64,000 nt of DNA, taken from Microstegium vimineum. Lineage: Eukaryota; Streptophyta; Magnoliopsida; Poales; Poaceae. The stretch covers positions 34,249,716 through 34,313,715 of the forward strand of contig CM039120.1 in assembly GCA_022036555.1 (NCBI GenBank). Reading direction: 5' to 3'. The stretch's first letter is position 1, and every line of letters starts with the position of its first letter. The translations under genes were made by a program, and so were the position numbers. Shown in pieces: positions 21,898 to 32,976 of this stretch. The notes beneath the pieces were generated by a model. The model had not been told where the DNA came from. It saw nothing but the letters and a program-made list of their open reading frames with translations, and searched no databases.

Positions 21898-23215
21898 TGT
21901 CGGTGTTTCAACCCAGGGGGTCGATCACCAACTAGTAAATTTGTATATTGCGTGCTCCCTCTCCCAGATGTGATGCAAGAAGAACACAGAGTTTATCCTG
22001 GTTCGGGCAAAGAAGGCCCTACGTCCAACAAGAGGAGGGGGTACTGTATTATCTTGCACCGAAGTGCTCGTACAGGGGGCAGTACAAGCTGGTTTACACG
22101 GGGGTGCTCAGAGCGAGCCGAGGCCTAGAACTAGCAGGGCTACTCTAGGTGAATTGGTTGATTGCTTGAGATGTTGATCAGGAAAGTGAGTGGTTGGTGT
22201 TGTGTTTGGTTCTGGTGAGAGTTCGTATAGGAATGTGAGTGGGGTTGATGATTGACCTCTTCGTCCTCGTGTTCTTCTTCTCCCTCTTCTCTACTATCCC
22301 AGCGTCCCCTTTTATAGGCTAAGGGGAGTCTTAGGAGTACAGGGGCCTAGTACGTATCGATATGGGAGGCGTGTCTGTGCTCCATGTTTGTGACGAGACG
22401 TCGATCAATGTAGCGGCATGCTCCTCCTGTACTTCTGGTGTTCCAAGGCATGGTGATGGCGGATTGGTCCTCGCCGGACGGCATGGCGTGGAACCTGCGA
22501 ACTCCACAGTTGAAGCAGGATGGATTGGACGGGCCCATGCCATAACAGTTGGGGATGAGGGTCGAGCCCCCGGGTCGAGGGGTATCGAGGCCTGCATGAT
22601 CCTGACACATTCCTGAGAACGCGGTCGAGGGCTGCCACGCCCAAAATTCGAGGGGGTGCTCCGTACTCAAGGCGTGGCTGCAGTAGTTGTACGGTCGACG
22701 GGTAATCCGGGTATGGGTGATGACTTGACGGATTTGACCGAGGTAGTGAGCGCCGATGGCGTTAGGCGGGGACTGACCCCAGCATAGGATTCCCTTTATC
22801 CTATACCGGGAGCAGGTGAGCTGATCGAGCCTCCTGTTCGGGGTCGTTCGTTCGACCCACTGTCCGTCACTTCGGGGGGTTGGAGTGGAGGGGGATTCGA
22901 TCGACCTCTCTCCGTCATCTGAGGGGTCGAGGTTGGGGGGCACTCGTTCGATGGCCCTTTCAGTCGATCGAGGGGTCGCGGCAGAGGGTCATTCGTTCGA
23001 TCCCGTCTCCGTCATTCGGGGGATCGAGGTCGAAGGTCACTCCACCTACCATCCCTCTAGTAATGGGCTGGCCCATGGCCTGCCCTTTCTGCCGGTGGGG
23101 TAGGCCTTCGCCTGACGGGCCTTCCTCCATTGCTTGGTCGACTGTCGGATTTTGCCTGGATGTTTAGGCATTAGATTATCACAGGTTAGGGTACCCCTTA
23201 CCTTTGTACCCAACA
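21898..23215 (-). repeat. Gypsy-like solo LTR in TNP2, TSD ATTAT
   Basis: 1318 bp flanked by ATTAT (21893-21897 and 23216-23220). On the minus strand it begins TGTTGGGTACAAAGG and ends AAACACCGACA. The orientation is chosen from the TATA box on the minus strand. No internal sequence remains. It splits TNP2 coding sequence cleanly, which confirms its ends. Confidence 0.9.
22309..22315 (-). promoter_or_regulatory. TATA box in the TNP2 solo LTR
   Basis: Minus strand TATAAAAGGGGACG, about 900 bp into the LTR; the plus strand has no comparable motif. Confidence 0.6.
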
Positions 23216-23690
23216 ATTATATTCTTTATATTGGAGGAAAATCCAGATGGGACCTTGATGCTGCTTAGATATTCAAACATGCTTTCCTTCTCTTCTTTGC
23301 TAAGAGTGTAGCTAGCAGGATTTAAATAATGGCGTCCATCTTCTGTCTTCTCTGGATGCAAGTTGTCTCGTTCTTTCATGTCTTGCAAGTACTATCGTGC
23401 TTCAAGTGTATCTTTGGCTTTTCCATACACACCCATGAATCCTAGCAGGTCCACACAAACATTCTTTGTCAAGTGCATCACGTCGATCATGTGGTGGACC
23501 TCTAAGACATGCCAATAGGGTAGCTCCCAAAATATGGACTTCTTCTTCCACATGGGTGCGCGTCCATTAGCATCTTTTGGAACTGGTACGGCCCCTTCTC
23601 CCTTTCCAAACACTACTTGCACAGCCTTGACCATATCAAGTACTGATGAGGACATCACCACGCTGGACACGTCTTTTCCAAGTTGCAACT
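23216..23690 (-). pseudogene. CACTA TNP2 transposase, core fragment
   Basis: The minus strand shows KKKSIFWELPYWHVLEVHH, MIDVMHLTKNVCVDLLGF (23688-23392) and, after a TAG at about 23391, QDMKERDNLHP and MFEYLSSIKVPSGFSSNIKN (23388-23216). These are conserved TNP2 blocks. The N-terminal half of the transposase is missing: at 23690 the sequence changes abruptly to LTR-like DNA. Confidence 0.87.
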
Positions 23691-24467
23691 CATCTCCAAC
23701 TCAGCTGCCACGTCGACTTCGAGTCTGTTTCGGAGTCCAGGACCAGCAAGGAGTAAAACGGACGCCCAGGATGCATACGGACTCCGTTTTCAATGGTTCA
23801 CCCATGGATGGAAAGATAATTTCATAAGGAAACCAATGGCATTGGTGTGAGTCCAAATTCCTTCTGAGTCATCCGGAAACGTCAAAACAAGTCAGCATCC
23901 AGAATTTGTTCCGGTGCTGGGTCACCTATTTTGGGTCAACTTGGCCATATATCGCGAGTCGGGCCTGAAGCCCATGTTGGGGGCGCCTCCCCCTGGTCGC
24001 CACCAACCCTAGGACGTCTCTCCCTTATGTTCCACGTAGCCGCTGCCGTTGAGACTCGGGTTTTTTTTTAGAATTTAGTTTTCCATCGAGAAACTGAATC
24101 GTTCAGTGTAACTGTGTCGATTAGTCCTTTTACAGTGATCCAGGGCCCCCGTTCGTGATCTCCTCCACTGTGTCGATTAGTCCTTTGGAACCGAGTTCTT
24201 GAACCCTCTATTGATATTTGCTTCAATCATATTTGGAATTTCAGATTGTGTGTTTATACCTTCTTGCTTGTGTTCTTTGATTCGCTTGCAGGAAAAGCCT
24301 TATTGGCGAGGTCAATCAAGTCGTGCTTGGTTGATAACCAACGGAGCTGTGGTGTAATGGTTGCAGGGTTCGAATCGTGTCTGATTTGAAGCCGGATCGC
24401 CAATGTCGAGTTCTCCCGAATCGAATTTATCGGTTACCTCACGGAAGATCGGGCCCCTCCTCATCAT
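23691..24467 (+). other. LTR/leader-like fragment of an unassigned retrotransposon
   Basis: Non-coding. It contains GTTTCGGAGTCCAGGACC, the duplicated block TGTGTCGATTAGTCCTTT (24113 and 24170) and AAAGCCTTATTGGCGAGGTC, which I associate with gypsy LTR and leader sequence in grasses, from memory. It joins TNP2 on the left and family A integrase on the right without a terminal motif or target duplication, so both edges are breakpoints. Confidence 0.45.
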
Positions 24468-25640
24468 GCTCACTTTGCAACTCTTTGTTCTTCTTTGGGT
24501 CTCGACCACCAGTTTTCCTCACCTCACACTCCCCAGCAGAACGGTGTTGTTGAGCGCAAGAATCGAACCCTTGTTGAGATGGCTAGGACGATGCTCGATG
24601 AGCATAGGCCTCCCAGGCGGTATTGGGCCGAAGCACTCAGTTCTGCTTGCTATGTTTCCAATCACATTTTTCTCCAAGCTTTCAAGAAGAAGACTTCTGA
24701 TGAGTTGCAATTTGGGAGACCACCCAAGGTAAGTCACCTACGGGTGTTTGGGTGCAGGTGCTTCATCCTCAAAAAGGGCGTAAGTTGGACAAATTTGAGT
24801 TTCGGTCTTCTGACGGTATCTTTCTCGGTTACTCTACTCACTCTCGTGCTTATCGTGCTCTTAACCTTGAGACTAACCGAGTGATGGAGACTTGTGAGAT
24901 TACCTTCGATGAGACCATGCCTTGTGTTTCCACCACTTTTGAGTTTGCAGGTGATGATGAGGTGAACACTAGCATCTTTGTGGAGGAGGAACAGGACGCC
25001 GCCGATTGGGGTGATCCCGAGCCGACTCCACCGGTTGCCCCCGTCGACCCTGCGACGTCCACTTCGGCTTACGGCTCCAACCCGACTACTTCCTCTACAT
25101 GGGGGTTGTTCGAGCAGCTTCCTTAGTCGGTGCCCGTTGCACCTGAGGGAGCACCAGCTGCTGTCAGAGGGGGAGTCCACTTCATCCAGGCAGGCTCCCC
25201 GCCACATTCAGCGACAGCACCCGCCAGAGAACATCATCGGCGACATTGACCGTCGAGTCACGCGGTCCAGGTCCTATCTCTCTCACTTTGCTCATTCGGC
25301 TTTTGTCGCTTCTTTTGAGCCCCGAGATGTTGGACACGCTTTGATGGATCCGGATTGGGTTAATGCCATGCATGAGGAGTTAGAAAACTTTGAGCGAAAC
25401 CACGTTTGGATCTTAGTTCCTCCACCACCTAGTTTCCACCCCATAGGTACCAAATGGGTTTTCAAAAATAAACAAAGTGAGTATGTGGTGTTAGTGCGCA
25501 ATAAGGCTAGGTTGGTAGCTTAAGGCTTTTGTCAAAAGGAGGGAATAGACTATGAGGAAACCTTTGCTCCCGTAGCTGGTTTAAAAGCCATTAGAATCCT
25601 TCTATCTTTTGCGGCTTCTAAGGGTTTTAAACTTTTTCAA
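24468..25640 (+). pseudogene. A2 integrase C-terminal half and INT-RT linker
   Basis: Frame 1 (24495-24884) has HTPQQNGVVERKNR (catalytic Glu) and FGCRCFILKKG. A one-base loss at about 24779 moves it to frame 2 (24752-25126), which ends in a TAG. A third frame (24978-25523) carries HFAHSAFVASFEPRDVG and NPIGTKWVF-like RT-leading sequence and ends at a TAA. The two catalytic Asp residues are absent because of the truncation. Confidence 0.85.
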
Positions 25641-26870
25641 ATGGATGTTAAAAGTGATTTCTTAAACGGCTACATAGAGGAGGAGGTTTATGTTAAACAA
25701 CCTCCCGGTTTTGAAAATCCCAAGTTTCCAAACCATGTTTTTAAACTCCACAAACCTTTGTATGGTTTGAAACAAGCCCCTAGAGCATGGTATGATAGAT
25801 TGCGAACCTTCTTTCTTGCTAAGGGTTTTAAAATGGGATCGTTAGATAAAACGTTGTTTCTCCTCAAGCAAAGCAAAGACACTCTCCTTGTCCAAATATA
25901 CGTGGATGATATCATCTTTGGTGTCTCTTCTCATGCTCTTGTTGCCAAGTTTGCAGATCTTATGAGTAGGGAATTTGAGATGAGCATGATGGGAGAGTTG
26001 ACTTTCTTTCTGGGGTTGCAAATCAAGCAAACCCGGGAAGGGACGTTTGTGCACCAAGGCAAGTACACGAAGGACATTTTGAAGAAGTTTGACATGGGTG
26101 AGGCAAAGCCTCTTTCGACGCCCATGTCGACTACGACTGCCTTGGATGTGGACAAGGAAGGAGATGCGGTGGATCAGATGGAGTACCGAAGCATGATCGG
26201 GTCGCTTTTGTACTTGACAGCGACTCGGCCGGACATTCAGTTCGCCGTCTGCTTGTGTGAACGCTTTCAGGCGTCCCCACGGACTTCGCTCAAGCAGGAA
26301 GTGAAACGCATCATGAGGTACTTACGCTTCACTCCTGAATTTGGTCTTTGGTTCTCCACCTCTTCCTCTCTTGAGCTTTGTGGTTATTTTGATGCGGATT
26401 TTCCCGGATGTCGTCTTGATCGGAAGTCCACTTCTGGGACTTGCCAGTTTCTCAGGTCTTCCTTGGTGTCTTGGTCTTCTCGCAAACAGTCTAGCGTGGC
26501 ACAGTCGATGTGCGAAGCTGGGTACGTTGTCGCGGCTAGCTGTTGCTCGCAGTTGATTTGGATGATTGCCACTTTGAAAATTTTTGGTCTTATGCTTACT
26601 AAGGTGCCTCTGCTTTGCGATAGAACGAGTGCAATTAGTGTGGCCAAAACTCCCGTGCTTCACTCTAAGACCAAGCACATTGAGGTCCGCTTTCACTTCT
26701 TGCGTGATCACTATGAGAAGGGCGACATTGACCTCCGGCATGTCGAGACCCAAAACCAGTTTGCGGACATTCTCACAAAGCCTTTAGGTCAAGCTACGTT
26801 TTCTCGCCTTCGGGGCGAGTTGGGTGTTTCCTTCCCTTTTAAGTTGAGGGAAGCTCTTTGTGTATCATAG
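25641..26870 (+). CDS. A2 reverse transcriptase and RNase H
   Basis: 409 codons open. RT: QMDVKSDFLNGYIEEEVY (first catalytic Asp region), YGLKQAPRAWYDRL, IYVDDIIFG (YxDD box), FEMSMMGELTFFLGLQI. RNase H (copia type): DADFPGCRLDRKSTSGTCQF, AEAGYV-like CEAGYVVAA where A5 has CEAEYV, LLCDRTSAISVAKTPV, KTKHIEVRFHFLRDH, and FADILTKPLGQATF. The Gly replaces the Glu of the conserved AE-Y motif, which may inactivate RNase H. The Met is internal to pol. Confidence 0.92.
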   Translation: MDVKSDFLNGYIEEEVYVKQPPGFENPKFPNHVFKLHKPLYGLKQAPRAWYDRLRTFFLAKGFKMGSLDKTLFLLKQSKDTLLVQIYVDDIIFGVSSHALVAKFADLMSREFEMSMMGELTFFLGLQIKQTREGTFVHQGKYTKDILKKFDMGEAKPLSTPMSTTTALDVDKEGDAVDQMEYRSMIGSLLYLTATRPDIQFAVCLCERFQASPRTSLKQEVKRIMRYLRFTPEFGLWFSTSSSLELCGYFDADFPGCRLDRKSTSGTCQFLRSSLVSWSSRKQSSVAQSMCEAGYVVAASCCSQLIWMIATLKIFGLMLTKVPLLCDRTSAISVAKTPVLHSKTKHIEVRFHFLRDHYEKGDIDLRHVETQNQFADILTKPLGQATFSRLRGELGVSFPFKLREALCVS

Positions 26871-28447
26871 TTCTTTTTGGTCTTATTTGTCTTTTCTTTC
26901 TTTTCTTTGGTGTCTTCTTAGTGTTAATTGGTGTCAATGCATTTTGTATCTCATTTGCATTTGTGACATAGTTTATTTTAAGCTTCATACCTATAGCTGA
27001 TATAATGAATCTATGCTCTGTTTGAGGTGCTCTATGTGTCTATGGTGTTTCCTAACTTAGACTCTCTTTGATCTCTTGATATGCAATAGAGCTAAGTTAG
27101 AAAAACTTTAAAACTGAATTTAATTCCCCATGTCACCTCTGAAATGACACTAGCATGTGTAGGCTTTTGAAGATCCTTCTTGGTTGTTTTGTATATAGCT
27201 TGTAACTATGGCTCTTCATTGTTTCATTCACTTCCATTGAGCACCATGATTAAAATTGATCTAAAATGAAATTGCTCTTTGAATTGTGAATTGGAAAGAT
27301 CGAGTTGGGTCTGCATTGTGAGCACTTCACCGTGTGTTCGAGACTGCTTCCCATATGGGTCGAACTTGAGCGGTGTCGTGCATGACCGAAACCGGTGTGT
27401 CAAGTCCTTTGACTTCGCCCGGTTGGTAAGTGACATCACCTTGCTTACAACCACTCGCATATAACCCAAATGTGCCTAAACCTGAATTTTGGCTGCGAAA
27501 CTCTAAAAATTGAAAAACATATTCAGTTGGGTCATTGGTTTGTTGTATGAACTTTGCTAGGGATAGTTCTACTTGCTATACATGAGATTGCTTTGAGATA
27601 GATCCTATCTTGCTTGCCATGTTTAGTTGTCTCTGGGAGGTGATACCCATTCCTTGCTCACACATGTAATCTTCTCTTTTTTGGCTTCTAAAGTGATCTT
27701 TAGCTTAACCTGAGTCTTTGATGGGCACGTAGAGCTTTTCCTATTCTCACAGGATCACATCACTTAGAGCATCTATTCATTGTCTTAGCTCTATGTATGA
27801 AGCTTGTTGCACTCATTCTACATATCATGGCATTTGTGGACGGTTCTTGAGTTTTGAGCTTTGATGAGTTACATGTGTCAACAAGGGGGAGAAATGTGCA
27901 TTTCATTCATATTCATCCAAAGGGGAGAAAACAGTGCATTTTCATACTTGCACTAGTCAAGGGGGAGCTTTTGAGCCTTTAACAGTTGTTCAAATTGGTA
28001 TCTTGTTTTGGCTCTTCAATAGGTATTCAATTGGTATCTTGCTCAGGGGGAGCTTTTGCTAGATGTGTTGAGTCGTTGCCTCTTCTGGAGGGTCTAGCTT
28101 TCTTTGTTGGCTCCGACAGGTTTCGATTGGCTTCTTGAGCCTTATGAGGTTTAATTGGTATCTTTGAGCTTCTCTTGGTGTTCAAATTGGTTTTCAGAGC
28201 CTTGAGAGCTTTGATTGGTTTCTTTGACTTGCTAGCGGTGTTGAGCCTGTTTCTGCCTCTTCTTGAGGGCTAGCTTTGTTTTACTTGGTTGCGTCGAGCC
28301 GTTGCCCATGTCTTTGGGAACCAAGTTTTGGATGTGATTTGCTTCTCTCAAGTGATCTCGTTTTGGCTTTCTTAGCTTTTGGTCATTTGGAGAGCATTAC
28401 CCTGTGGCTCAAATCTGAAATGCACTTGTGTTGACAATGCACTCATC
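26871..28447 (+). other. A2 3' untranslated region with repeated PPT-like motifs
   Basis: Non-coding. AAGGGGGAG-type purine tracts occur at about 27883, 27919 (AAAGGGGAG), 27958 and 28046 before the main PPT at 28448. ATTGGTATC or a near form occurs at about 27994, 28033 and 28153. Multiple PPTs upstream of the 3' LTR are a described Sirevirus trait. Confidence 0.75.
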
Positions 28448-28458
28448 AAGGGGGAGAT
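28448..28458 (+). promoter_or_regulatory. A2 polypurine tract
   Basis: AAGGGGGAGAT directly before the LTR start TGCGAACACATGG; identical to the A5 tract. Confidence 0.85.
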
Positions 28459-30358
28459 TGCGAACACATGGTGGATAAGTACCCATGTAGTTCAGCTTTA
28501 TGATGAGTGATCGTCCAACACGTGAGTGTTTTAGTTTGAGTGGCTTACCCTAACCCTTTGCGAAAGCAAATGTGTGCCTGTCCATCGGCTTGTGGTGTAC
28601 AGGTGCTATGCCTAGTGACAGTGGTCAATGGCGTGGAGAAGGTCGAGTAGAGGCCTGCCGTACTGATGGACTGAGAGCAATGAAGGGCGAAAGCGGGGCT
28701 CGGACTGAGGGACCATGGGCGTCAGCGGACTAGCTGTGGTGGCTAGTACTTCGCACTAGCGAGTGCGAGAAGACATGGAGGTAGACCGAGTTGACCAAGT
28801 CAAGACGGCGGACGAGCGGGTCGAGCAGAGGCTCATGGGACTCGGAGTCCGACCGGGCAAGGACAAGGTGGCTCGAGTCGAGTGGTTTGGGCCTCAAAAC
28901 TCGGGGTTCGGTAGTTGAGCCCAAAGCTACCGGTGGCGGGTTTCGCGGGTTTGGGCCTCAAAACCCGAGCGGAGCTTCCAAGAAAGCGGGCATGGCACGT
29001 GGCGGAATCCTAGAGGTTGCGTCGAGGCGACGGCAATTCCTGGCAGGAAGCGGGGCCATCCATTCAAATCGAGGAAGATATTTTCCGGAGCTTGGACTGC
29101 AATGCTTAGGCTAGGTAGTTCACTCATGTATCTAGGGGGGTCTTTGGGAAATAGCCAAAGCCCCTTAAAATAGGGGATGAAGGGGTATCCTCATCCCACC
29201 TCTTGAACACCTCTCATTTGCCCCAACTCTCTCCCTCTCTAACCTCTCTCTAGTTCATGAGGTCCCTAGGTTGATCTCTCCAACCTTTGTAAGGATTTGC
29301 ACTTTGTTTTCTATGGGAATCGGAGGACTTACCCTCCCGTAAGCCATGGTGGCTTTGATTTCATGACCGAGTCTCCGGTTTGCTTGTGTTCTTCGCGTTT
29401 TGCTTTTTGCTCTCCTTTGATCCCGAGTTGAGATCTCTTTCTATGGAGTAGTTCTTGCAAATCCGTTTGAACCAAGTTGTTTGTAATCATGAGGAGCATC
29501 TTTTGCACCGAAGGGTTCCTCCTGAAACCTCATGAGTACGTAGATCGGGCGATTTCTTTGCGAAGTTCTTCGTTCTTAAGTTTTCCCCCAAATCTCTTCT
29601 CTTCCCGTTACTCTAAGCCAAATTGAGCGATGATTTCTTCGAGATAGCTCCCCAACTGTACAAGGATCATGCCTACAAAGTTTGGTTGCAGTTGGAGTTC
29701 ATTTGGTTGAGATTTGGAAAGTTTTGGCGGAGTGAAATTGATTTTCGCGTTCACTGTGCAGATTTCGGGGGCGTCAGACGCCACCGATGGACGCTGAAAA
29801 TCAACCCGTCGGACTCTGCCTTTCCACTAGCCGAGCATCCGTCGCCTGGGGCTGTTTTGGGCTGTTTTTTTAGCATCGGACGCTGGCGTCAAACTCGCAT
29901 CCGTCGCCCGTCGGACCTGCGTCCGTCGCCCTTTTCCCAGGGTCCGTCGGCCTTCCAGCAAGGTTTTCAGGATTTTCTTCGTGACTCTTTTGGCCGTTTC
30001 TCCCTCGTCCAGATTCCAAATTGAGTTCCGTTAGTTGCGTTGGTTTTGGAATCACGCAGGGAACTTGATGAAGCACTTGTGAGACCATTTCTCATAAGTA
30101 GTTTTGGGTGAGCTCTCTTCTCTTCTCTCTAGGGTTCGAGAGCCACACTATCAGTGTCTCGGTTTGAGTTTTTGGTTTCTGGAAGATCCGTTGTACCTCA
30201 TGGTCATCACCAAAGGTATCCACTCTCTCTAGGGTCGTGATCTTGCTGGTGGAGTAAGCTTGATTGTTGGGGTTGTTTTTGGGAAGAGTGGCATGAATAT
30301 TTCGAGAGAAATTTGAGTCTCCTATTCACCCCCTCTGGTCGTCGTTCTCGGACCTTCA
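28459..30358 (+). repeat. A2 3' LTR (family A)
   Basis: 1900 bp, TGCGAACACATGG to TCGGACCTTCA. A TATA-like TTAAAATAGG lies at about 29164. Its antisense frame (cf. 42227-42619) is broken. No TSD can be tested because the 5' end is lost; the next 40 bp (30359-30398) match neither family A nor B. Confidence 0.92.
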
Positions 30359-30398
30359 ACCTGTATCCTTGATAGGTGCTTTCGAAACGTGCAAATTA
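30359..30398. other. Filler sequence at the A2/B2 junction
   Basis: About 40 bp that continue neither the LTR of A2 nor the RT of B2 as judged against B3. Short filler DNA is common at repaired breaks. Confidence 0.4.
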
Positions 30399-31066
30399 TG
30401 AAACCTTGCACACATGCATACACTAAACATGACATCTGGTCTTGAAGCAGTCACATATAGTAAGTGTCCAATCATAGACCGATAGAGTGTTTGATCTACC
30501 ATCATGCCACTTGAGTCACTATCCAAATATCCATTAGTCCCCATGGGAGTACTAATGCCTTTAGCTTCTTCTAGCCCAAACTTCGTCATCATATCTTTGA
30601 TGTACTTGCCTTGACTCACAAATGTACCATTCTTCAATTGCTTGATTTGAAGTCCAAGGAAGTAACTTAGTTGACCGATCATTGACATCTCAAATTCATT
30701 AGCCATCATCTCCCCAAACTCTTCACAAAAACCTTGATTTGATGATCCAAAGATAATGTCATCCACATAGTTTTGCAAGATGAACAAGTCATTTCCAATC
30801 TTCTTGGTGAATAGGGTAGTATCAACCAATCCAATCTTGAACTCCTTGGAGAGGATAAAGCTTCTCAACCTCTCATACCATGCTCTAGGTGCTTGCTTCA
30901 ACCCATAGAGAGCCTTCTTGAGCTTGAATACATGGTCAGGCTTCTTAGCATCTTCAAAACTGAGCGGTTGCTCAACATACACCTCCTCATTGATATACCC
31001 ATTTAGGAATGCACTCTTGACATCCATTTGATATAGCTTGATATTATGTGCACAAGCATAGGCCAA
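30399..31066 (-). CDS. B2 reverse transcriptase, middle part
   Basis: About 220 codons: ACAHNIKLYQMDVKSAFLNG, YGLKQAPRAWYERL, NYVDDIIFGSSNQ (YxDD box), MIGQLSYFLGLQIKQLKNG, YRSMIGHLLYVTASRPDV. It stops abruptly after VCMCARF, where B3 goes on into the RNase H linker. The sequence strongly resembles Opie/SIRE-type polymerases. Confidence 0.9.
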
Positions 31067-31771
31067 TAGTATTCTTATTGCCTATAATCTTGCCACCGGA
31101 GCATATGTTTCCCCAAAGTCAGGACCTTAAACTTGTGAGTAACCTTTAGCTACTAGTCTTTCTTTGTTCCTCACCACTATTCCATCTTGATCTTTCTTGT
31201 TCTTGAAAACCCATTTCGTTCCAATGACATTGTCCTTCTTTAGTCTTTCTACCAATTCCCAAACTTGATTTCTTGTGAAGTTGTTGAGCTCTTCATGCAT
31301 AGCATTGATCCAATCAACATCCTTCCAAGCTTCATCAATCTTGGTTGGATCAAATGATAATACAAAAGAATAATGCTCACAAAATGAAGCCAATATTGAT
31401 CTTGTTTGAACACCACTTTGAATGCCTCCAATAACTTGATCTAAAGGATGATCTCTTGCAATGTTGGTAGGTTGGAGCACTTGTATGTTGATGTCATTTG
31501 GTTGAGATGATGAACTAGCTTGAACTTGATCTTCACTTGCATTTTCTTGATCTTGAGTTGGAGAACCACTAGCGTGATCACTTGGAATGGTTACTTGATC
31601 TTCATCTTCATCTTGGACTTGTCTTGGTCTAATGTCACCAATATCCATATCTTTCATAGCATTGACCAACTTGTCACTTCTCACATCATCCAAGTTTTCT
31701 TCTTCATCTTGAGAGCCTTGAGTTTCATCAAATTCAACATCATGCACTTCCTCAAGAATGCCACTAGTCAA
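31067..31771 (-). CDS. B2 integrase-RT linker and RT N-terminal part
   Basis: Acidic linker (EFDETQGSQDEEENLDD, VRSDKLVNAMKDMDIGD, repeated DQ/ED-rich pieces), then SFVLSFDPTKIDEAWKDVDW, MHEELNNFTRNQVWELVERL and GTKWVFKNKKDQDG, the run-in of copia RT. A stop at 31127 (after KGYSQV) separates it from the next RT part. Confidence 0.85.
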
Positions 31772-32097
31772 GTTCCATACTCTATAAGCCTTGCTAGTTG
31801 TTGAGTAACCAAGTAGAAATCCCTCATCACATTTTTTTCAAACTTGCTCAACCTTGTTCCCTTCTTCAAGATATAACACTTGCATCCAAACACTCTAAAG
31901 TAGGCAATGTTTGGCTTTCTTCCATTCAATAGCTCATAGGGAGTCTTCTCAAGCATTCCATGACAATAGAGATGGTTGCTAGAGTAGCAAGCCGTATTGA
32001 TAGCTTTGGCCCAAAAAGAATCACTAACATTGTATTCACTTAGCATTGATCTTGCCATGTCAATCAAGGTTCTATTCTTCCTTTCAACTATCCCATT
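31768..32097 (-). CDS. B2 integrase C-terminal part
   Basis: NGIVERKNRTLIDMARSML carries the catalytic Glu, just after a TAA that interrupts the frame at 32098. SFWAKAINTACYSSNHLYC, ELLNGRKPNIAYFRVFGCKC and ILKKGTRLSKFE follow. A frame change near 31835 ends the good match. Confidence 0.85.
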   Translation of the reverse strand, partial: NGIVERKNRTLIDMARSMLSEYNVSDSFWAKAINTACYSSNHLYCHGMLEKTPYELLNGRKPNIAYFRVFGCKCYILKKGTRLSKFEKNVMRDFYLVTQQLARLIEYGT

Positions 32098-32976
32098 TTA
32101 TTGAGTGTACTTTGGAGAGAATTGATGATTGATCCCAAAGTCATCACAAAGTTCTTCAACTCTTGTGTTCTTGAACTCACTCCCATTGTCACTTCTAACT
32201 CTCTTTATAGTTGTTTCAAACTCATTTTGGCACCTCTTGACAAATGACTTGAAGATATCAAATGTGTCACTCTTGTCACTCAAGAAGAATACCCATGTGT
32301 ATCTTGTGAAGTCATCCACTATCACAAATCCATACTTATTGCCACCAATGCTCATATAAGTTGTTGGCCCAAAGAGATCCATGTGCAATAACTCAAAATC
32401 TTTGCTTTTACTCATGATGCTCTTCTTTGGATGAGTGTTGCCAACTTGTTTTCCGGCTTGACATGCACTACATAGCTTGTACTTTTCAAATGTGACATCT
32501 TTCAACCCCTTCACTAGATCATGCTTGATTAGCTTGTTCAATTGCTTCATGCCAACATGTCCAAGCCTTCTATGCCATAACCAACCCATGCTAGACCTTG
32601 AGATGAGACATGTAGAGAGTTGGGTCTCACTAGCATTGAAATCCACTAGATAGAGGTTCTCATACCAAAATCCCTTGAAGATCATGTTTGAACCATCTAC
32701 ACTAATGATTTCCACACCCTCCACTCCAAAGATGCACTTGAAACCGAGATCACACAATTGGACAACCGACAATAGATTGAACTCAAGACTTTCCACTAGA
32801 AGCACATTGCTAATGCTTAGATCATTGGAGATAGCAATCTTCCCAAGCCCTTTCACCTTGCCTTTGCCATTGTCACCAAAAGTGATACTATCAAAGCCTT
32901 GTGTATTATCATGGTTGATTGAGTTGAACATCCTTCCATCACCGGTCATGTGTTGAGTGCACCCACTATCAAGCAC
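32098..32976 (-). CDS. B2 protease and integrase N-terminal/core
   Basis: 292 codons. Protease: DSGCTQHMTGDGRMF at the start (catalytic Asp-Ser-Gly), then ITFGDNGKGKVKG. GAG-pre-integrase zinc finger: HRRLGHVGMKQL (two His) and CSACQAGK (two Cys). Integrase core: LLHMDLFGPT (first Asp), VIVDDFTRYTWVFF, VRSDNGSEFKNT (second Asp). It ends at the TAA before NGIVERKNR. The catalytic residues seen are intact. Confidence 0.92.
   Translation of the reverse strand: MLDSGCTQHMTGDGRMFNSINHDNTQGFDSITFGDNGKGKVKGLGKIAISNDLSISNVLLVESLEFNLLSVVQLCDLGFKCIFGVEGVEIISVDGSNMIFKGFWYENLYLVDFNASETQLSTCLISRSSMGWLWHRRLGHVGMKQLNKLIKHDLVKGLKDVTFEKYKLCSACQAGKQVGNTHPKKSIMSKSKDFELLHMDLFGPTTYMSIGGNKYGFVIVDDFTRYTWVFFLSDKSDTFDIFKSFVKRCQNEFETTIKRVRSDNGSEFKNTRVEELCDDFGINHQFSPKYTQ

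Larger units (their letters stand above)
10510..23690 (-). mobile_element. CACTA (En/Spm) element, split by three LTR insertions
   Basis: Two CACTA genes lie in the usual order on the minus strand: the TNP2 transposase (23690-20506) and then a TNPA-like second gene (16014-10520), with about 4.5 kb of non-coding DNA between. Three solo LTRs interrupt it (12459-15078 with 13137-13933 inside, and 21898-23215). No CACTA terminus is visible at either end: the left side meets the Tat-like LTR and the right side meets another LTR-like sequence. The 4.5 kb gap may include parts of another CACTA element, since it holds repeats typical of CACTA subterminal regions. Confidence 0.8.
24468..30358 (+). mobile_element. 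Family A element A2, 5'-truncated
   Basis: Begins inside the integrase core at about 24468 and continues through RT, RNase H, a 1.6-kb 3' untranslated region, PPT and a complete 3' LTR. The 5' LTR, gag and protease are missing. Its RNase H is the most complete in the window for family A. Confidence 0.9.

Noticed and set aside
24351..24378. tRNA-like promoter boxes TGGTGTAATGG and GGTTCGAATC
   Set aside because: They are only about 10 bases apart, too close for a tRNA or SINE, and no cloverleaf can be drawn. The sequence lies in LTR/leader-like DNA.
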